Positions 21,009 through 29,636 of a DNA stretch of 64,000 nucleotides are shown one piece after another; position 1 is the stretch's first letter, and each line of letters starts with the position of its first letter. The notes below the pieces were generated by a model that had not been told where the DNA came from, made no database searches, and was given only the letters and a program-made list of their open reading frames with translations. This stretch comes from Pseudomonas citronellolis (lineage in GTDB: Bacteria; Pseudomonadota; Gammaproteobacteria; Pseudomonadales; Pseudomonadaceae). The stretch lies in the NCBI RefSeq assembly GCF_900112375.1, contig NZ_FOLS01000004.1:1-64000 (forward strand), written 5' to 3'. Made by a program: the position numbers and the translations under genes.

Positions 21009-21158
21009 GAATGGCTTGCATCTCAAGGGAGCGGCACGGGACGTGGCCGCCCGGAAAACGGATGGGTATCCTAGCATCTCCTCGCCTGCCGGGGTTAGGC
21101 GGCTGCCCGACAGTCATCCCCGCCACCCAACGGGCCATCAGCAAGGATCCGTTCGACC

Positions 21159-22526
21159 ATGAAAAACCCTCCACGCCGCACGCTCGGCCTGCTCTGGGGC
21201 GTCCTCTGCCTGCCGCTGTTCGCCCTCGCCGCCGAACCCCAGCCGACCCACGAATACGTACTGGACAACGGGCTCAAGCTGGTAGTTCGCGAAGACCACC
21301 GCGCCCCGGTGGTGGTCTCCCAGCTCTGGTACAAGATCGGCTCCAGCTACGAGACGCCCGGCCTCACCGGCCTGTCCCACGCCCTGGAGCACATGATGTT
21401 CAAGGGCAGCAGCAAGATGGGCCCGGGCGAGGCCTCGCGCGTACTGCGCGACCTCGGCGCCGAGGAGAACGCCTTCACCACCGACGACTACACCGCCTAC
21501 TACCAGGTGCTGGCCAAGGACCGCCTGCCGGTGGCCTTCGAACTGGAGGCCGACCGCATGGCGCACCTGACGCTGCCGGCCGACCAGTTCAAGAGCGAGA
21601 TCGAGGTGATCAAGGAAGAACGCCGCCTGCGCACCGAGGACAAGCCCTACGCCCTCGCCTACGAGCGCTTCAAGGCCGCGGCCTACCTGTCCAGCGGCTA
21701 CCACTCGCCGACCATCGGCTGGATGGCCGACCTGCAGCGCATGACCATCGACGACCTGCGCGCCTGGTACAAGGCCTGGTACGCGCCGAACAACGCCACC
21801 CTGGTGGTGGTCGGCGACGTCCAGCCCGAGGAGGTCAAGACCCTGGCCCAGCGCTGGTTCGGCGACATCCCGCGGCGCGAACAGCCGCCGGCGCGCAAGC
21901 CGCTGGAAGTGCCCGACCCGGGCGAGCGCCGCCTGACCCTCGAGGTGCGCACCCAGTTGCCCAGCCTGATCATGGGCTTCAACGTGCCCAGCCTGGGCAG
22001 CAGCGAGAACCCCCGCGAGGCGCATGCCCTGCGGCTGATCTCCGCGCTGCTCGACGGCGGCTACAGCGCCCGCCTGTCCTCGCGCCTGGAGCGCGGCCAG
22101 GAGCTGGTGGCCGGCGCCTCCGCCTCCTACGACGCCTTCGCCCGCGGCGACACCCTGTTCACCCTGAGCGCCACCCCCAACGTGCAGAAGGGCAAGACCC
22201 TGGAGCAGGTGGAGAAGGCCCTCTGGCAGCAGCTCGACGAACTCAAGACCACCCCGCCCAGCCAGGAAGAACTGGAGCGCGTGCGCGCCCAGCTGATCGC
22301 CGGGCTGGTCTTCGAGCGCGACTCCATCGCCGCCCAGGCCAGCAGCATCGGCCAACTGGAGAGCGTCGGCCTGTCCTGGCGCCTCGCCGACCAGGACCTG
22401 GAAGCCATCCGCCAGGTCACGGCCGAAGACATCCAGAAAGCCGCCCGCACCTATTTCGTCCGTTCGCGCCTGACCCTCGCCCAGGTGCTGCCGCAAGCCG
22501 ATACCGACAAGGAGCCGAGCAAATGA
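21159..22526 (+). CDS. M16 family zinc peptidase, catalytic subunit
   Basis: A 455-residue periplasmic peptidase of the pitrilysin/insulinase (M16) family. A signal peptide ends around residue 25 (FALAA). The inverted zinc motif HALEH is at residues 74-78, with the distal glutamate in the EVIKEERRLR region. Two M16 lobes are present. Its stop overlaps the next gene, a related protein without the zinc motif, which suggests a heterodimer like other bipartite M16B enzymes. Substrates are not predictable. Confidence 0.92.
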   Translation: MKNPPRRTLGLLWGVLCLPLFALAAEPQPTHEYVLDNGLKLVVREDHRAPVVVSQLWYKIGSSYETPGLTGLSHALEHMMFKGSSKMGPGEASRVLRDLGAEENAFTTDDYTAYYQVLAKDRLPVAFELEADRMAHLTLPADQFKSEIEVIKEERRLRTEDKPYALAYERFKAAAYLSSGYHSPTIGWMADLQRMTIDDLRAWYKAWYAPNNATLVVVGDVQPEEVKTLAQRWFGDIPRREQPPARKPLEVPDPGERRLTLEVRTQLPSLIMGFNVPSLGSSENPREAHALRLISALLDGGYSARLSSRLERGQELVAGASASYDAFARGDTLFTLSATPNVQKGKTLEQVEKALWQQLDELKTTPPSQEELERVRAQLIAGLVFERDSIAAQASSIGQLESVGLSWRLADQDLEAIRQVTAEDIQKAARTYFVRSRLTLAQVLPQADTDKEPSK

Positions 22527-24016
22527 GTGAACGAAATGGCCTGCGCTACGGCCTGCTCGGCCTGGTCGTCCTCCTGCTGATCGCCGGCCTGGCGTTCTGC
22601 GTCAGCCGCCCCGCCGGCGGCAGCAACCCCGCCCCGCAGGCGCCGGCCGCCGCAGCGCCCAGCGGCCTGCAGTCGCTGGCCGAGGCCGCCGGCAAGAAGC
22701 CCGGCCACCGCCAGTTGGACATCCAGCGCTGGACCACCGCCGAAGGCGCCCGCGTGCTCTTCGTCGAGGCCCATGAGCTACCGATGTTCGACCTGCGCCT
22801 GACCTTCGCCGCCGGCAGCAGCCAGGACGGCGACGCCCCGGGCCTGGCCATGCTGACCAACGCCATGCTCAACGAAGGCGTGCCGGGCAAGGACACCAGC
22901 GCCATCGCCGCCGGCTTCGAGGACCTGGGCGCCGACTTCATGAACGGCTCCTACCGCGACATGGCGGTGGCCGGCCTGCGCAGCCTGAGCGAGAAGGACA
23001 AGCGCGAGGCCGCCGTCGCCCTGTTCGACCAGGTGGTCGGCCAGCCGACCTTCCCCGAGGAAGCCCTGGCGCGCATCAAGAACCAGGTGCTGGCCGGCTT
23101 CGAGTACCAGAAGCAGAACCCCGGCAAACAGGCCGGCCTGGAACTGTTCAGGCGCCTCTACGGCGACCACCCCTACGCCCACTCCAGCGACGGCAACGAG
23201 CAGTCGGTGCCGAAGATCGGCGTCGCCCAGCTGCGCGCCTTCCACCAGAAGGGCTACGCCGCCGGCAACACGGTGATCGCGCTGGTCGGCGACCTCAGCC
23301 GCGCCGAGGCCGAGGCCATCGCCGCCAAGGTCTCCGCTTCGCTGCCCAAGGGTGCGGCGCTGCCGCCGGTGGCCCAGCCGGCCGTGCCCAAGCCGGGCCC
23401 CAGCCACATCGAGTTCCCCTCCAAGCAGACCCACCTGCTGCTGGCCCAGCTGGGCATCACCCGCAACGACCCGGACTACCCGGCACTGTATCTGGGCAAC
23501 CAGATCCTCGGCGGCGGCGGCTTCGGTACCCGCCTGATGGACCAGGTGCGCGAGAAGCGCGGGCTGACCTACGGCGTGTCCTCCGGCTTCACCGGCATGC
23601 AGGCGCGCGGGCCTTTCACCATCGGCCTGCAGACCCGCGCCGAACTCAGCGAAGGCACCCTCAAGCTGGTCCAGGACATCGTCCGCGACTACGTGAAGAA
23701 CGGCCCGACGCAGAAGGAACTGGACGACGCCAAGCGCGAACTGGCCGGCAGCTTCCCGCTGTCCACCGCGAGCAACGCCGACATCGTCGGCCAGCTCGGC
23801 GCCATCGGCTTCTACGGCCTGCCCTCGGACTACCTGGAGACCTTCCTGGCCCAGGTCCAGGCGCTGGACGTGGACAAGGTCAAGGCGGCCATGCAACGCC
23901 ACGTCGACCCGGACGCCTTCGTCATCGTCACCGCCGGCCCCACGGTGCCGCAGAAACCGCTGCCGCCTCCCACCGACAAACCGGCCGAACAGCCCCTCGG
24001 CGTTCCGGAGCACTGA
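22523..24016 (+). CDS. M16 family peptidase-like partner subunit (zinc motif absent)
   Basis: A 497-residue M16 paralogue with an N-terminal membrane anchor near residues 9-27 and an Ala/Pro-rich linker. At the position of HxxEH it has GLAMLTNAMLNEG, so zinc ligands are missing. It keeps the C-lobe region GTRLMDQVREKRGLTYGVSSGF, with the Arg/Tyr pair used in substrate binding. The four-base ATGA overlap with the catalytic gene supports a 1:1 complex. The start at 22523 is set by that overlap. Confidence 0.9.
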   Translation: MSERNGLRYGLLGLVVLLLIAGLAFCVSRPAGGSNPAPQAPAAAAPSGLQSLAEAAGKKPGHRQLDIQRWTTAEGARVLFVEAHELPMFDLRLTFAAGSSQDGDAPGLAMLTNAMLNEGVPGKDTSAIAAGFEDLGADFMNGSYRDMAVAGLRSLSEKDKREAAVALFDQVVGQPTFPEEALARIKNQVLAGFEYQKQNPGKQAGLELFRRLYGDHPYAHSSDGNEQSVPKIGVAQLRAFHQKGYAAGNTVIALVGDLSRAEAEAIAAKVSASLPKGAALPPVAQPAVPKPGPSHIEFPSKQTHLLLAQLGITRNDPDYPALYLGNQILGGGGFGTRLMDQVREKRGLTYGVSSGFTGMQARGPFTIGLQTRAELSEGTLKLVQDIVRDYVKNGPTQKELDDAKRELAGSFPLSTASNADIVGQLGAIGFYGLPSDYLETFLAQVQALDVDKVKAAMQRHVDPDAFVIVTAGPTVPQKPLPPPTDKPAEQPLGVPEH

Positions 24017-24627
24017 TGAACAGAAGACCCAAGGCCCCCGCCTCCGCCAACGCCCGCCAGCACGGCGGCCAGGGCCAGCTGCGCATCATCGGCGGGGAGT
24101 GGCGCAGCCGCCGCTTCGCCTTCCCCGACGGCCCGGGCCTGCGCCCGACCCCCGACCGGGTGCGCGAGACGCTGTTCAACTGGCTGGCCGCCTACGTCCC
24201 CGGCGCCCGCGTACTCGACCCCTTCGCCGGCAGCGGCGCGCTGTTCCTCGAAGCCCTGTCCCGCGGCGCCAGCAGCGGCCTGGCCCTGGACCTGAACCGC
24301 GAAGCCGTGGCCGCCCTGCGCGGCCACCTGGCCACGCTCAAGTGCGAGAACGGCGAAGTGCAGCTGCAGGACGCCCTCGCCTACCTGGCCAAGCCGGCCC
24401 CGGCGCCGGTGGACCTGGTATTCCTCGATCCGCCCTTCCACCAGGACCTGCTGCAGAACAGCTGCCGCCTGCTGGAGGAAAACGGCTGGCTGGCGGCCGA
24501 CGCCTGGATCTACACCGAGAGCGAAAGCGCCCCCTCCAGCCTCGGCCTGCCGGCCAACTGGCGGCTGCACCGGGAGAAGCAGGCGGGGAATGTGCATTAC
24601 GCGCTGTGGCGGCGCAGCAGCCAATAA
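24016..24627 (+). CDS. rsmD: 16S rRNA (guanine-966-N2)-methyltransferase RsmD
   Basis: RsmD methylates G966 of 16S rRNA. The 203-residue protein has the family start QLRIIGGEWRSRRF, the RPTPDRVRETLFNWL motif, SAM motif VLDPFAGSGALFLEALSRGA and catalytic FLDPPF. It begins at the last base of the upstream peptidase gene (TGATG), so it is coupled to that pair. Confidence 0.96.
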   Translation: MNRRPKAPASANARQHGGQGQLRIIGGEWRSRRFAFPDGPGLRPTPDRVRETLFNWLAAYVPGARVLDPFAGSGALFLEALSRGASSGLALDLNREAVAALRGHLATLKCENGEVQLQDALAYLAKPAPAPVDLVFLDPPFHQDLLQNSCRLLEENGWLAADAWIYTESESAPSSLGLPANWRLHREKQAGNVHYALWRRSSQ

Positions 24628-24656
24628 GCCAAACCACCTGGCGCAAGGAGCAGCCA

Positions 24657-25661
24657 ATGGACGAACCGACGCAGAGCCCCATCGCCATTTATCAGGCGGA
24701 TGACGGCGGCCAGACCACCGAAGTTCGTCTGGAAGGCGAAAGCGCCTGGCTGACTCAGAGGCAGATGGCAGAGCTGTTCGCCACGACGCCGGAAAACGTG
24801 CTGATGCACCTGAGGAACATCTACCGGGAAGGCGAGTTGCAGGAAGAGACAACTACTAAGGATTTCTTAGTAGTTCGCGAGGAAGGCCGGCGAAAGGTGC
24901 AGCGCCGGCTCAAGCATTACCACCTCGACGCCATCATCTCCGTCGGCTACCGCGTCAACTCCCGGCAAGGCACACGCTTCCGCATCTGGGCGAGCCAGGT
25001 ACTCAAGGACTACCTGGTTCAGGGTTACGCACTCAACGAACGCCGCCTTCAAACCCAGCAAGCCCGCATTCGCGAACTGGAGCGGACGCTGACGCTGTTC
25101 CAGCAGAACCTCATCGACCAGGCCAGCCTGCCCGAGGCGCGGGGCCTGGTGAGTGTCATCGCCGGCTATGCGCGCACCTTCGTGCTGCTCAACCAGTTCG
25201 ACAGCGAGCGCCTGCCCGCGGAAGGCTTCGATGAAAGCATCCGCTACGCCATCGAACCCGCCGATGCCCACGCCGCGATCACGGCCCTGAAGACCGACCT
25301 GCTGGCCAAGGGCGAGGCAAGCGAGTTGTTCGGCCGCCCCAAGGACGACAGCTTCCTCGGCATTCTCGGCAACGTCACGCAGTCCTTCGCCGGACAATTC
25401 CTCTACCCCAGCATCGAGGAGCAGGCTGCGCACCTGCTTTACTTCATCATCAAGAACCATCCGTTCACCGACGGCAACAAGCGTATTGGCGCCTTCCTGT
25501 TCATCTGGTTCCTGCAGCGCAACCAGCATCACCTCAAGCACGACGGCGAACTGAAGATCAACGACAACGCCCTGGCCGCCATAGCCCTGCTGGTGGCGCA
25601 AAGTGATCCACGACAGAAAGAACTGATGATCCACCTGATCATGAACCTCATCCGCAACTGA
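24657..25661 (+). CDS. RhuM/Fic-Doc family protein
   Basis: A 334-residue two-domain protein. Residues 1-130 match the RhuM family: WLTQRQMAELF near 31, TTKDFLVVREEG, and the hallmark ISVGYRVNSRQGTRFRIWA near 94-112. After a helical linker, residues 160-330 form a Fic/Doc domain with active-site loop HPFTDGNKR at 268-276. This has Lys in place of the second Gly of canonical Fic, as in Doc, which phosphorylates rather than AMPylates. No antitoxin gene is adjacent. An AAGGAG ribosome-binding site precedes the ATG at 24657. It separates rsmD from the hydrolase and looks like an accessory insertion. Biochemical activity is inferred, not shown. Confidence 0.88.
   Translation: MDEPTQSPIAIYQADDGGQTTEVRLEGESAWLTQRQMAELFATTPENVLMHLRNIYREGELQEETTTKDFLVVREEGRRKVQRRLKHYHLDAIISVGYRVNSRQGTRFRIWASQVLKDYLVQGYALNERRLQTQQARIRELERTLTLFQQNLIDQASLPEARGLVSVIAGYARTFVLLNQFDSERLPAEGFDESIRYAIEPADAHAAITALKTDLLAKGEASELFGRPKDDSFLGILGNVTQSFAGQFLYPSIEEQAAHLLYFIIKNHPFTDGNKRIGAFLFIWFLQRNQHHLKHDGELKINDNALAAIALLVAQSDPRQKELMIHLIMNLIRN
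24851..24875. repeat. perfect A+T-rich palindrome inside the RhuM-Fic gene
   Basis: AACTACTAAG (24851-24860) and CTTAGTAGTT (24866-24875) are perfect inverted repeats around a five-base loop. The stretch uses TTA, GTA and ACT codons, unusual for this G+C-rich genome. It encodes the conserved TTKDFLVV segment. Confidence 0.85.
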
Positions 25662-25672
25662 GCCGTGCCCGC

Positions 25673-26668
25673 ATGACTCCGCCCTTCCAACCCGCCAGGT
25701 GGCTCCCCGGCCCGCATCTGCAGACGCTCTACGGCTCGCTGCTGCGCAAGGCGCCGGTGTTGCAGCGCGAGCGCGAGCGGCTGTGGCTGGAGGACGGCGA
25801 TTTCCTCGACCTCGACTGGCACGGCCCGCACAGCGCGCGCACGCCGCTGGTGCTGGCCATCCATGGGCTGACCGGATCTTCCGACTCGCACTACATCCGA
25901 GGCCTGCAGTTCGCCGTGCAGGCCCGCGGCTGGACCAGCGTGGCGCTGAACTGGCGCGGCTGCTCGGGCGAGCCCAACCTGCTGCCGCGCGGCTACCACT
26001 CGGGCATCAGCGAGGACCTCGCGGCGGTCGTCGAGCACCTGCGGCGCATGCGCCCGCTGGCGCCGCTGTACGCGGTGGGCTATTCGCTGGGCGGCAACGT
26101 GCTGCTCAAGTACCTCGGCGAGCAGGGCCAGGACTGCCCCTTGCGCGGCGCCGCAGCGGTGTCGGTGCCGTTCCGCCTGGACCGCTGCGCCGACCGCATC
26201 GGCATCGGCTTCTCGCGCATCTACCAGGCGCACTTCATGCGCGAACTGGTGGCCTACATGCGCAACAAGCAGCAGAGCTTCGCCCAGCGCGGCGCCCAAG
26301 AGCACCTGGCGGCGCTGGAACGCCTGGGACCGCTGGACGGCATGTGCACCTTCTGGGACTTCGACGGCCGCGTCACTGCGCCGCTGCACGGCTTCGCCGA
26401 CGCCCACGACTACTACAAGCGCGCCTCCAGCCGCTTCTACCTGGGCGGCATCCGCACCCCGACGCTGATCATCCATTCCAGCGACGATCCCTTCATCGAC
26501 GCCGGCAGCATCCCGCCGGCGGACGAGCTCTCGGCCAGCACCGAACTGGAGCTGCACGAGCACGGCGGCCATGTGGGCTTCATCGGCGGCACGCCGGGGC
26601 GGCCGGACTACTATCTGGAAAGGCGCATACCCGACTGGCTGCTGGCCCTGCACGGCAGCGCCGGCTGA
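25673..26668 (+). CDS. YheT-type alpha/beta hydrolase
   Basis: A 331-residue serine hydrolase of the YheT (AB-hydrolase 4) family. The N-terminal FQPARWLPGPHLQTLYGSL segment is characteristic. The nucleophile is Ser138 in GYSLGGN, the acid lies in HSSDDPFID, and the histidine is in EHGGHVGFIGG. The oxyanion region is AIHGLTGSSDS. The protein is predicted cytoplasmic or peripheral. Bacterial YheT substrates are uncertain; short acyl esters or lipids are possible. It starts 11 bp after the RhuM-Fic gene. Confidence 0.9.
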   Translation: MTPPFQPARWLPGPHLQTLYGSLLRKAPVLQRERERLWLEDGDFLDLDWHGPHSARTPLVLAIHGLTGSSDSHYIRGLQFAVQARGWTSVALNWRGCSGEPNLLPRGYHSGISEDLAAVVEHLRRMRPLAPLYAVGYSLGGNVLLKYLGEQGQDCPLRGAAAVSVPFRLDRCADRIGIGFSRIYQAHFMRELVAYMRNKQQSFAQRGAQEHLAALERLGPLDGMCTFWDFDGRVTAPLHGFADAHDYYKRASSRFYLGGIRTPTLIIHSSDDPFIDAGSIPPADELSASTELELHEHGGHVGFIGGTPGRPDYYLERRIPDWLLALHGSAG

Positions 26669-26747
26669 AGCCGGCTTGACCGGGATCAGCATCGGCCGGC
26701 CAGCGATGGTCCAGGCTGGAAGCGCCAAAGGGCAAGGAGGGGAAGCC

Positions 26748-27158
26748 ATGAGCGAAGCGACCATCCGGATCCACCGCGTCACCTCACTGAACGACGCCCA
26801 GTGCGTTGGCATAGCGGCGCTCTACCGCACCGTCGGCTGGGGCCACCCGAACGACGCGGACGAATTGCGCGATCTCTGCGAATCTTCCGGCTACGTGCTG
26901 CTGGCCAGCGAGGGCGAGCAGGTGGTCGGCCTGCTCCGCGCCGAGCCGGAGAACGCCCAGACCACCTGGTTGGCGGAGCTGGCCGTGCTGCCTGGCCACC
27001 AGGGCCGCGGCATCGGCACTTCGCTGATGCAGCGCCTAATCGCCGACCATCCCGGCGCGCGTCTGTATACAGACGCCACCGATGGGGTGGAGGGGTTCTT
27101 CCTCCGGCATGGCCTGGAACTGCGCCAGCCGCTGGTGCCGGGGCCGCGCAAAGATTGA
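26748..27158 (+). CDS. GNAT family N-acetyltransferase
   Basis: A 136-residue single-domain GNAT acetyltransferase. The acetyl-CoA motif A is LAELAVLPGHQGRGIGTSLM, and LYTDATDGVEGFFLRHGLE gives the C-terminal strands. The start at 26748 follows a strong AAGGAGG. The substrate cannot be inferred. It is convergent with laoR across a long perfect hairpin. Confidence 0.88.
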   Translation: MSEATIRIHRVTSLNDAQCVGIAALYRTVGWGHPNDADELRDLCESSGYVLLASEGEQVVGLLRAEPENAQTTWLAELAVLPGHQGRGIGTSLMQRLIADHPGARLYTDATDGVEGFFLRHGLELRQPLVPGPRKD

Positions 27159-27174
27159 TACCGGCGGAGGCCGA

Positions 27175-27222
27175 TTCGGCTTTTCGTAGGAGCGAGCTTG
27201 CTCGCTCCTACGAAAAGCCGAA
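27175..27222. terminator. 23-bp perfect hairpin, family A palindrome, probable bidirectional terminator
   Basis: TTCGGCTTTTCGTAGGAGCG opens a 23-base arm that is fully complementary to 27200-27222, with a two-base loop. The central part is the family A repeat. A run of four Ts or As within the stem serves both directions. It lies between the stops of two convergent genes. Confidence 0.65.
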
Positions 27223-27267
27223 CGTTGGACGCCATCCGTGATCACCCCTGTGGATAACTCACACGCC

Positions 27268-27930
27268 CTACGAAGAACTTTCCGTCAACGGCACATACAG
27301 CCTTTCGGCAATCCGCTCCACCGCCGCCTGCGAATCCTCGGCGATGTGCCCGCTCTCCAGCGCCAGCACCTGGTAGATGCCGCGCCGCAGCAGTTCCTCG
27401 CTGAGGTCGCCGGTGACCTCCTGGGTGGTGCAGAGGAAGCGCACCCAGGAGGTGAGGATGATCCAGGCGTTGAGGGTCAGGGCTTCCAGCTGGATTTCGT
27501 CCATCCGCAATATCCCGGCCTCGACGAAGCCGCGGTAGATGGCCTTGGCGTTCACCAGCGCGCGGCGGGCGAAGGCGCGGTAGGCCGCGGCCAGCTCCGC
27601 GTCGCTTTCCAGCAGGTGCTCCAGGTCGCGGTGCAGGAAGCGGTAGCGCCACATGGCCGCCAGCAGCGCCTCCAGGTAGAAGGTCTTGTCCTCGATGGTC
27701 AGCCCGCGGCCTTCGGGCAGGCGCAGGAAGTCATCGACGCGCGCCTCGTACTCGGCGAACAGCTCGGCGATGATCGCCTGCTTGTTGCGGAAGTGGTAGT
27801 ACAGGTTGCCCGGGGACATGCCCAGGTGCGCGGCGATGTGGTTGGTGGTGACGCTGCGCTCGCCCTGGGCGTTGAACAGCGCCAGGCTCTCCTGGACGAT
27901 GCGGTCGCGGGTCTTGATGCGTGGGGCCAT
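27268..27930 (-). CDS. laoR: TetR family regulator LaoR
   Basis: A 220-residue TetR-family repressor, divergent from the alcohol/aldehyde oxidation operon. The N-terminal DNA-binding domain has RIVQESLALFNAQGERSVTT and the recognition helix MSPGNLYYHFRNKQAIIAELF. The C-terminal helical ligand domain is hydrophobic. The start at 27930 (MAPRIKTRD) is preferred over an ATG six codons upstream. By synteny this corresponds to P. aeruginosa LaoR, reported to control long-chain alcohol oxidation. A perfect inverted repeat in the divergent promoter is the likely operator. Confidence 0.87.
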   Translation of the reverse strand: MAPRIKTRDRIVQESLALFNAQGERSVTTNHIAAHLGMSPGNLYYHFRNKQAIIAELFAEYEARVDDFLRLPEGRGLTIEDKTFYLEALLAAMWRYRFLHRDLEHLLESDAELAAAYRAFARRALVNAKAIYRGFVEAGILRMDEIQLEALTLNAWIILTSWVRFLCTTQEVTGDLSEELLRRGIYQVLALESGHIAEDSQAAVERIAERLYVPLTESSS

Positions 27931-28069
27931 GCGCGGACTCGGAATCACTCTTCTACGGCAAGGGGCAAAGGTACACGGATTGCTACGTGCGATGCAGCCG
28001 GCGTAACACTCCGGGCGGCCGCCCAGCTTTTCGTTGGGTGGGCCGCGCGGCGCTGACGCGGCATGCTAT

Positions 28070-28098
28070 TTGACACTTTAGAGTAATTGCTCTAAAAA
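28070..28098 (+). promoter_or_regulatory. laoC promoter with embedded palindromic operator
   Basis: TTGACA (28070-28075) and TAAAAA (28093-28098) are spaced 17 bp. TTTAGAG (28077-28083) and CTCTAAA (28090-28096) form a perfect inverted repeat with six bases between, filling the spacer and overlapping the -10. Binding of the divergent TetR protein here would block polymerase. Confidence 0.8.
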
Positions 28099-28172
28099 TC
28101 CAGCGACAAGCACAACGCGAAGCGCCCCCACCCGGAGCGCTTCCCCCCAGCCGGTCCGCCGAGGAGCCCGCC

Positions 28173-29603
28173 ATGGTCGCCGACATCGCCTACCTGCAGC
28201 AGACGCAGCAGGACATCAACCAGCTTCAGAGCCTGTTCGAGCGCCAGCGCCAGGCCTACCGCGCCAACCCACAGCCCAGCGCCGGCCAGCGCCAGCAATG
28301 GCTCAAGAGCCTGGCCGACCTGCTGGTGCGCGAGCAGCAGCCGATCATCGAAGCCATTTCCCGCGACTTCAGCAACCGCTCCGCCGACGAGACCCTGCTC
28401 GCCGAGATCATGCCCAGCCTGCACGGCGTGCACTACGCGCGCAAACGCGTGGCGCGCTGGATGAAGCCCTCGCGGCGCAGCGTCAGCATGCAGTTCATGC
28501 CGGCCTCGGCGAAGGTGGTGTACCAGCCGCTGGGCGTGGCCGGGGTGATAGTGCCGTGGAACTACCCGCTGTTCCTTGCCATCGGCCCGCTGACCGCCGC
28601 GCTGGCCGCCGGCAACCGGGTGATGATCAAGATGAGCGAATCCACCCCGGCCACCGCCCAGGTGCTCAAGGAACTGCTGGCCAAGGTCTTCCCCGAAGAC
28701 CTGGTGGCCGTGGTCCAGGGCGAGGTGGACGTCGGCGTGGCCTTCTCCAAGCTGCCCTTCGACCACCTGCTGTTCACTGGCGCCACCAGCGTCGGCAAGC
28801 ACGTGATGCGCGCCGCGGCGGAGAACCTCACCCCGGTCACCCTGGAACTGGGTGGCAAGTCGCCGGCGCTGATCTCCGAGAACGTGCCGATGAAGGACGC
28901 CGCCGAGCGCATCGCCTTCGGCAAGTCGCTCAACGCCGGGCAGACCTGCGTGGCGCCGGACTACGTGCTGGTGCCGCAGCAGCGCGTCGAGGAGTTCGTC
29001 AGCGCCTACCGCGACGTGGTGCAGGGCTTCTTCCCCAGCGTGGAGAACAACCCGGACTACACCGCCATCGTCAACGAACGCCAGCTGGCCCGCCTCAACG
29101 GTTACCTGAGCGATGCCGAGGCCAAGGGCGCGCAGGTCATCCGCCTGCTGCCGGAAGCCAGCGGGCGGCGCCTGCCCCAGGCGCTGCTGCTGAACGTCGA
29201 CGACGACATGAAGGTGATGCAGGACGAGATCTTCGGCCCGCTGCTGCCGGTCGTCCCCTACCAGCGCCTGGACGAGGCCCTGGCCTACATCAACGACCGG
29301 CCGCGGCCGCTGGCGCTGTACTACTTCGGCTACGACAAGCGCGAGCAGGAGCACGTGCTGGCGCAGACCCACTCCGGCGGCGTGTGCTTGAACGACACCC
29401 TGCTGCACGTCGCCCAGGACGACATGCCCTTCGGCGGCGTCGGCCCCTCCGGCATGGGCCACTACCACGGCCACGAAGGCTTCCTCACCTTCAGCAAGGC
29501 CAAGGCGGTGTTCAGCAAGCCGCGCTTCAACGCCGCCCGGGTGATCTACCCGCCCTACGGCAAGGCGCTGCAGAAACTGGTCTATAAGCTGTTCGTCCGC
29601 TGA
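28173..29603 (+). CDS. laoC: aldehyde dehydrogenase LaoC
   Basis: A 476-residue NAD(P)-dependent aldehyde dehydrogenase of the coniferyl/fatty aldehyde subgroup. The cofactor region is GVAGVIVPWNYPL and the catalytic glutamate is in VTLELGGKSP. The nucleophilic cysteine is in NAGQTCVAPDY, and FGGVGPSGMG is near the C-terminus. The basic, hydrophobic tail (KALQKLVYKLFVR) may help membrane association. It is first in laoC-laoB-laoA and would oxidise the aldehyde made by LaoA. In P. aeruginosa this system handles long-chain alcohols from detergents and alkanes. Confidence 0.9.
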   Translation: MVADIAYLQQTQQDINQLQSLFERQRQAYRANPQPSAGQRQQWLKSLADLLVREQQPIIEAISRDFSNRSADETLLAEIMPSLHGVHYARKRVARWMKPSRRSVSMQFMPASAKVVYQPLGVAGVIVPWNYPLFLAIGPLTAALAAGNRVMIKMSESTPATAQVLKELLAKVFPEDLVAVVQGEVDVGVAFSKLPFDHLLFTGATSVGKHVMRAAAENLTPVTLELGGKSPALISENVPMKDAAERIAFGKSLNAGQTCVAPDYVLVPQQRVEEFVSAYRDVVQGFFPSVENNPDYTAIVNERQLARLNGYLSDAEAKGAQVIRLLPEASGRRLPQALLLNVDDDMKVMQDEIFGPLLPVVPYQRLDEALAYINDRPRPLALYYFGYDKREQEHVLAQTHSGGVCLNDTLLHVAQDDMPFGGVGPSGMGHYHGHEGFLTFSKAKAVFSKPRFNAARVIYPPYGKALQKLVYKLFVR

Positions 29604-29636
29604 AACCGCGTATTCCACCCAGGTGAAACAACAACA

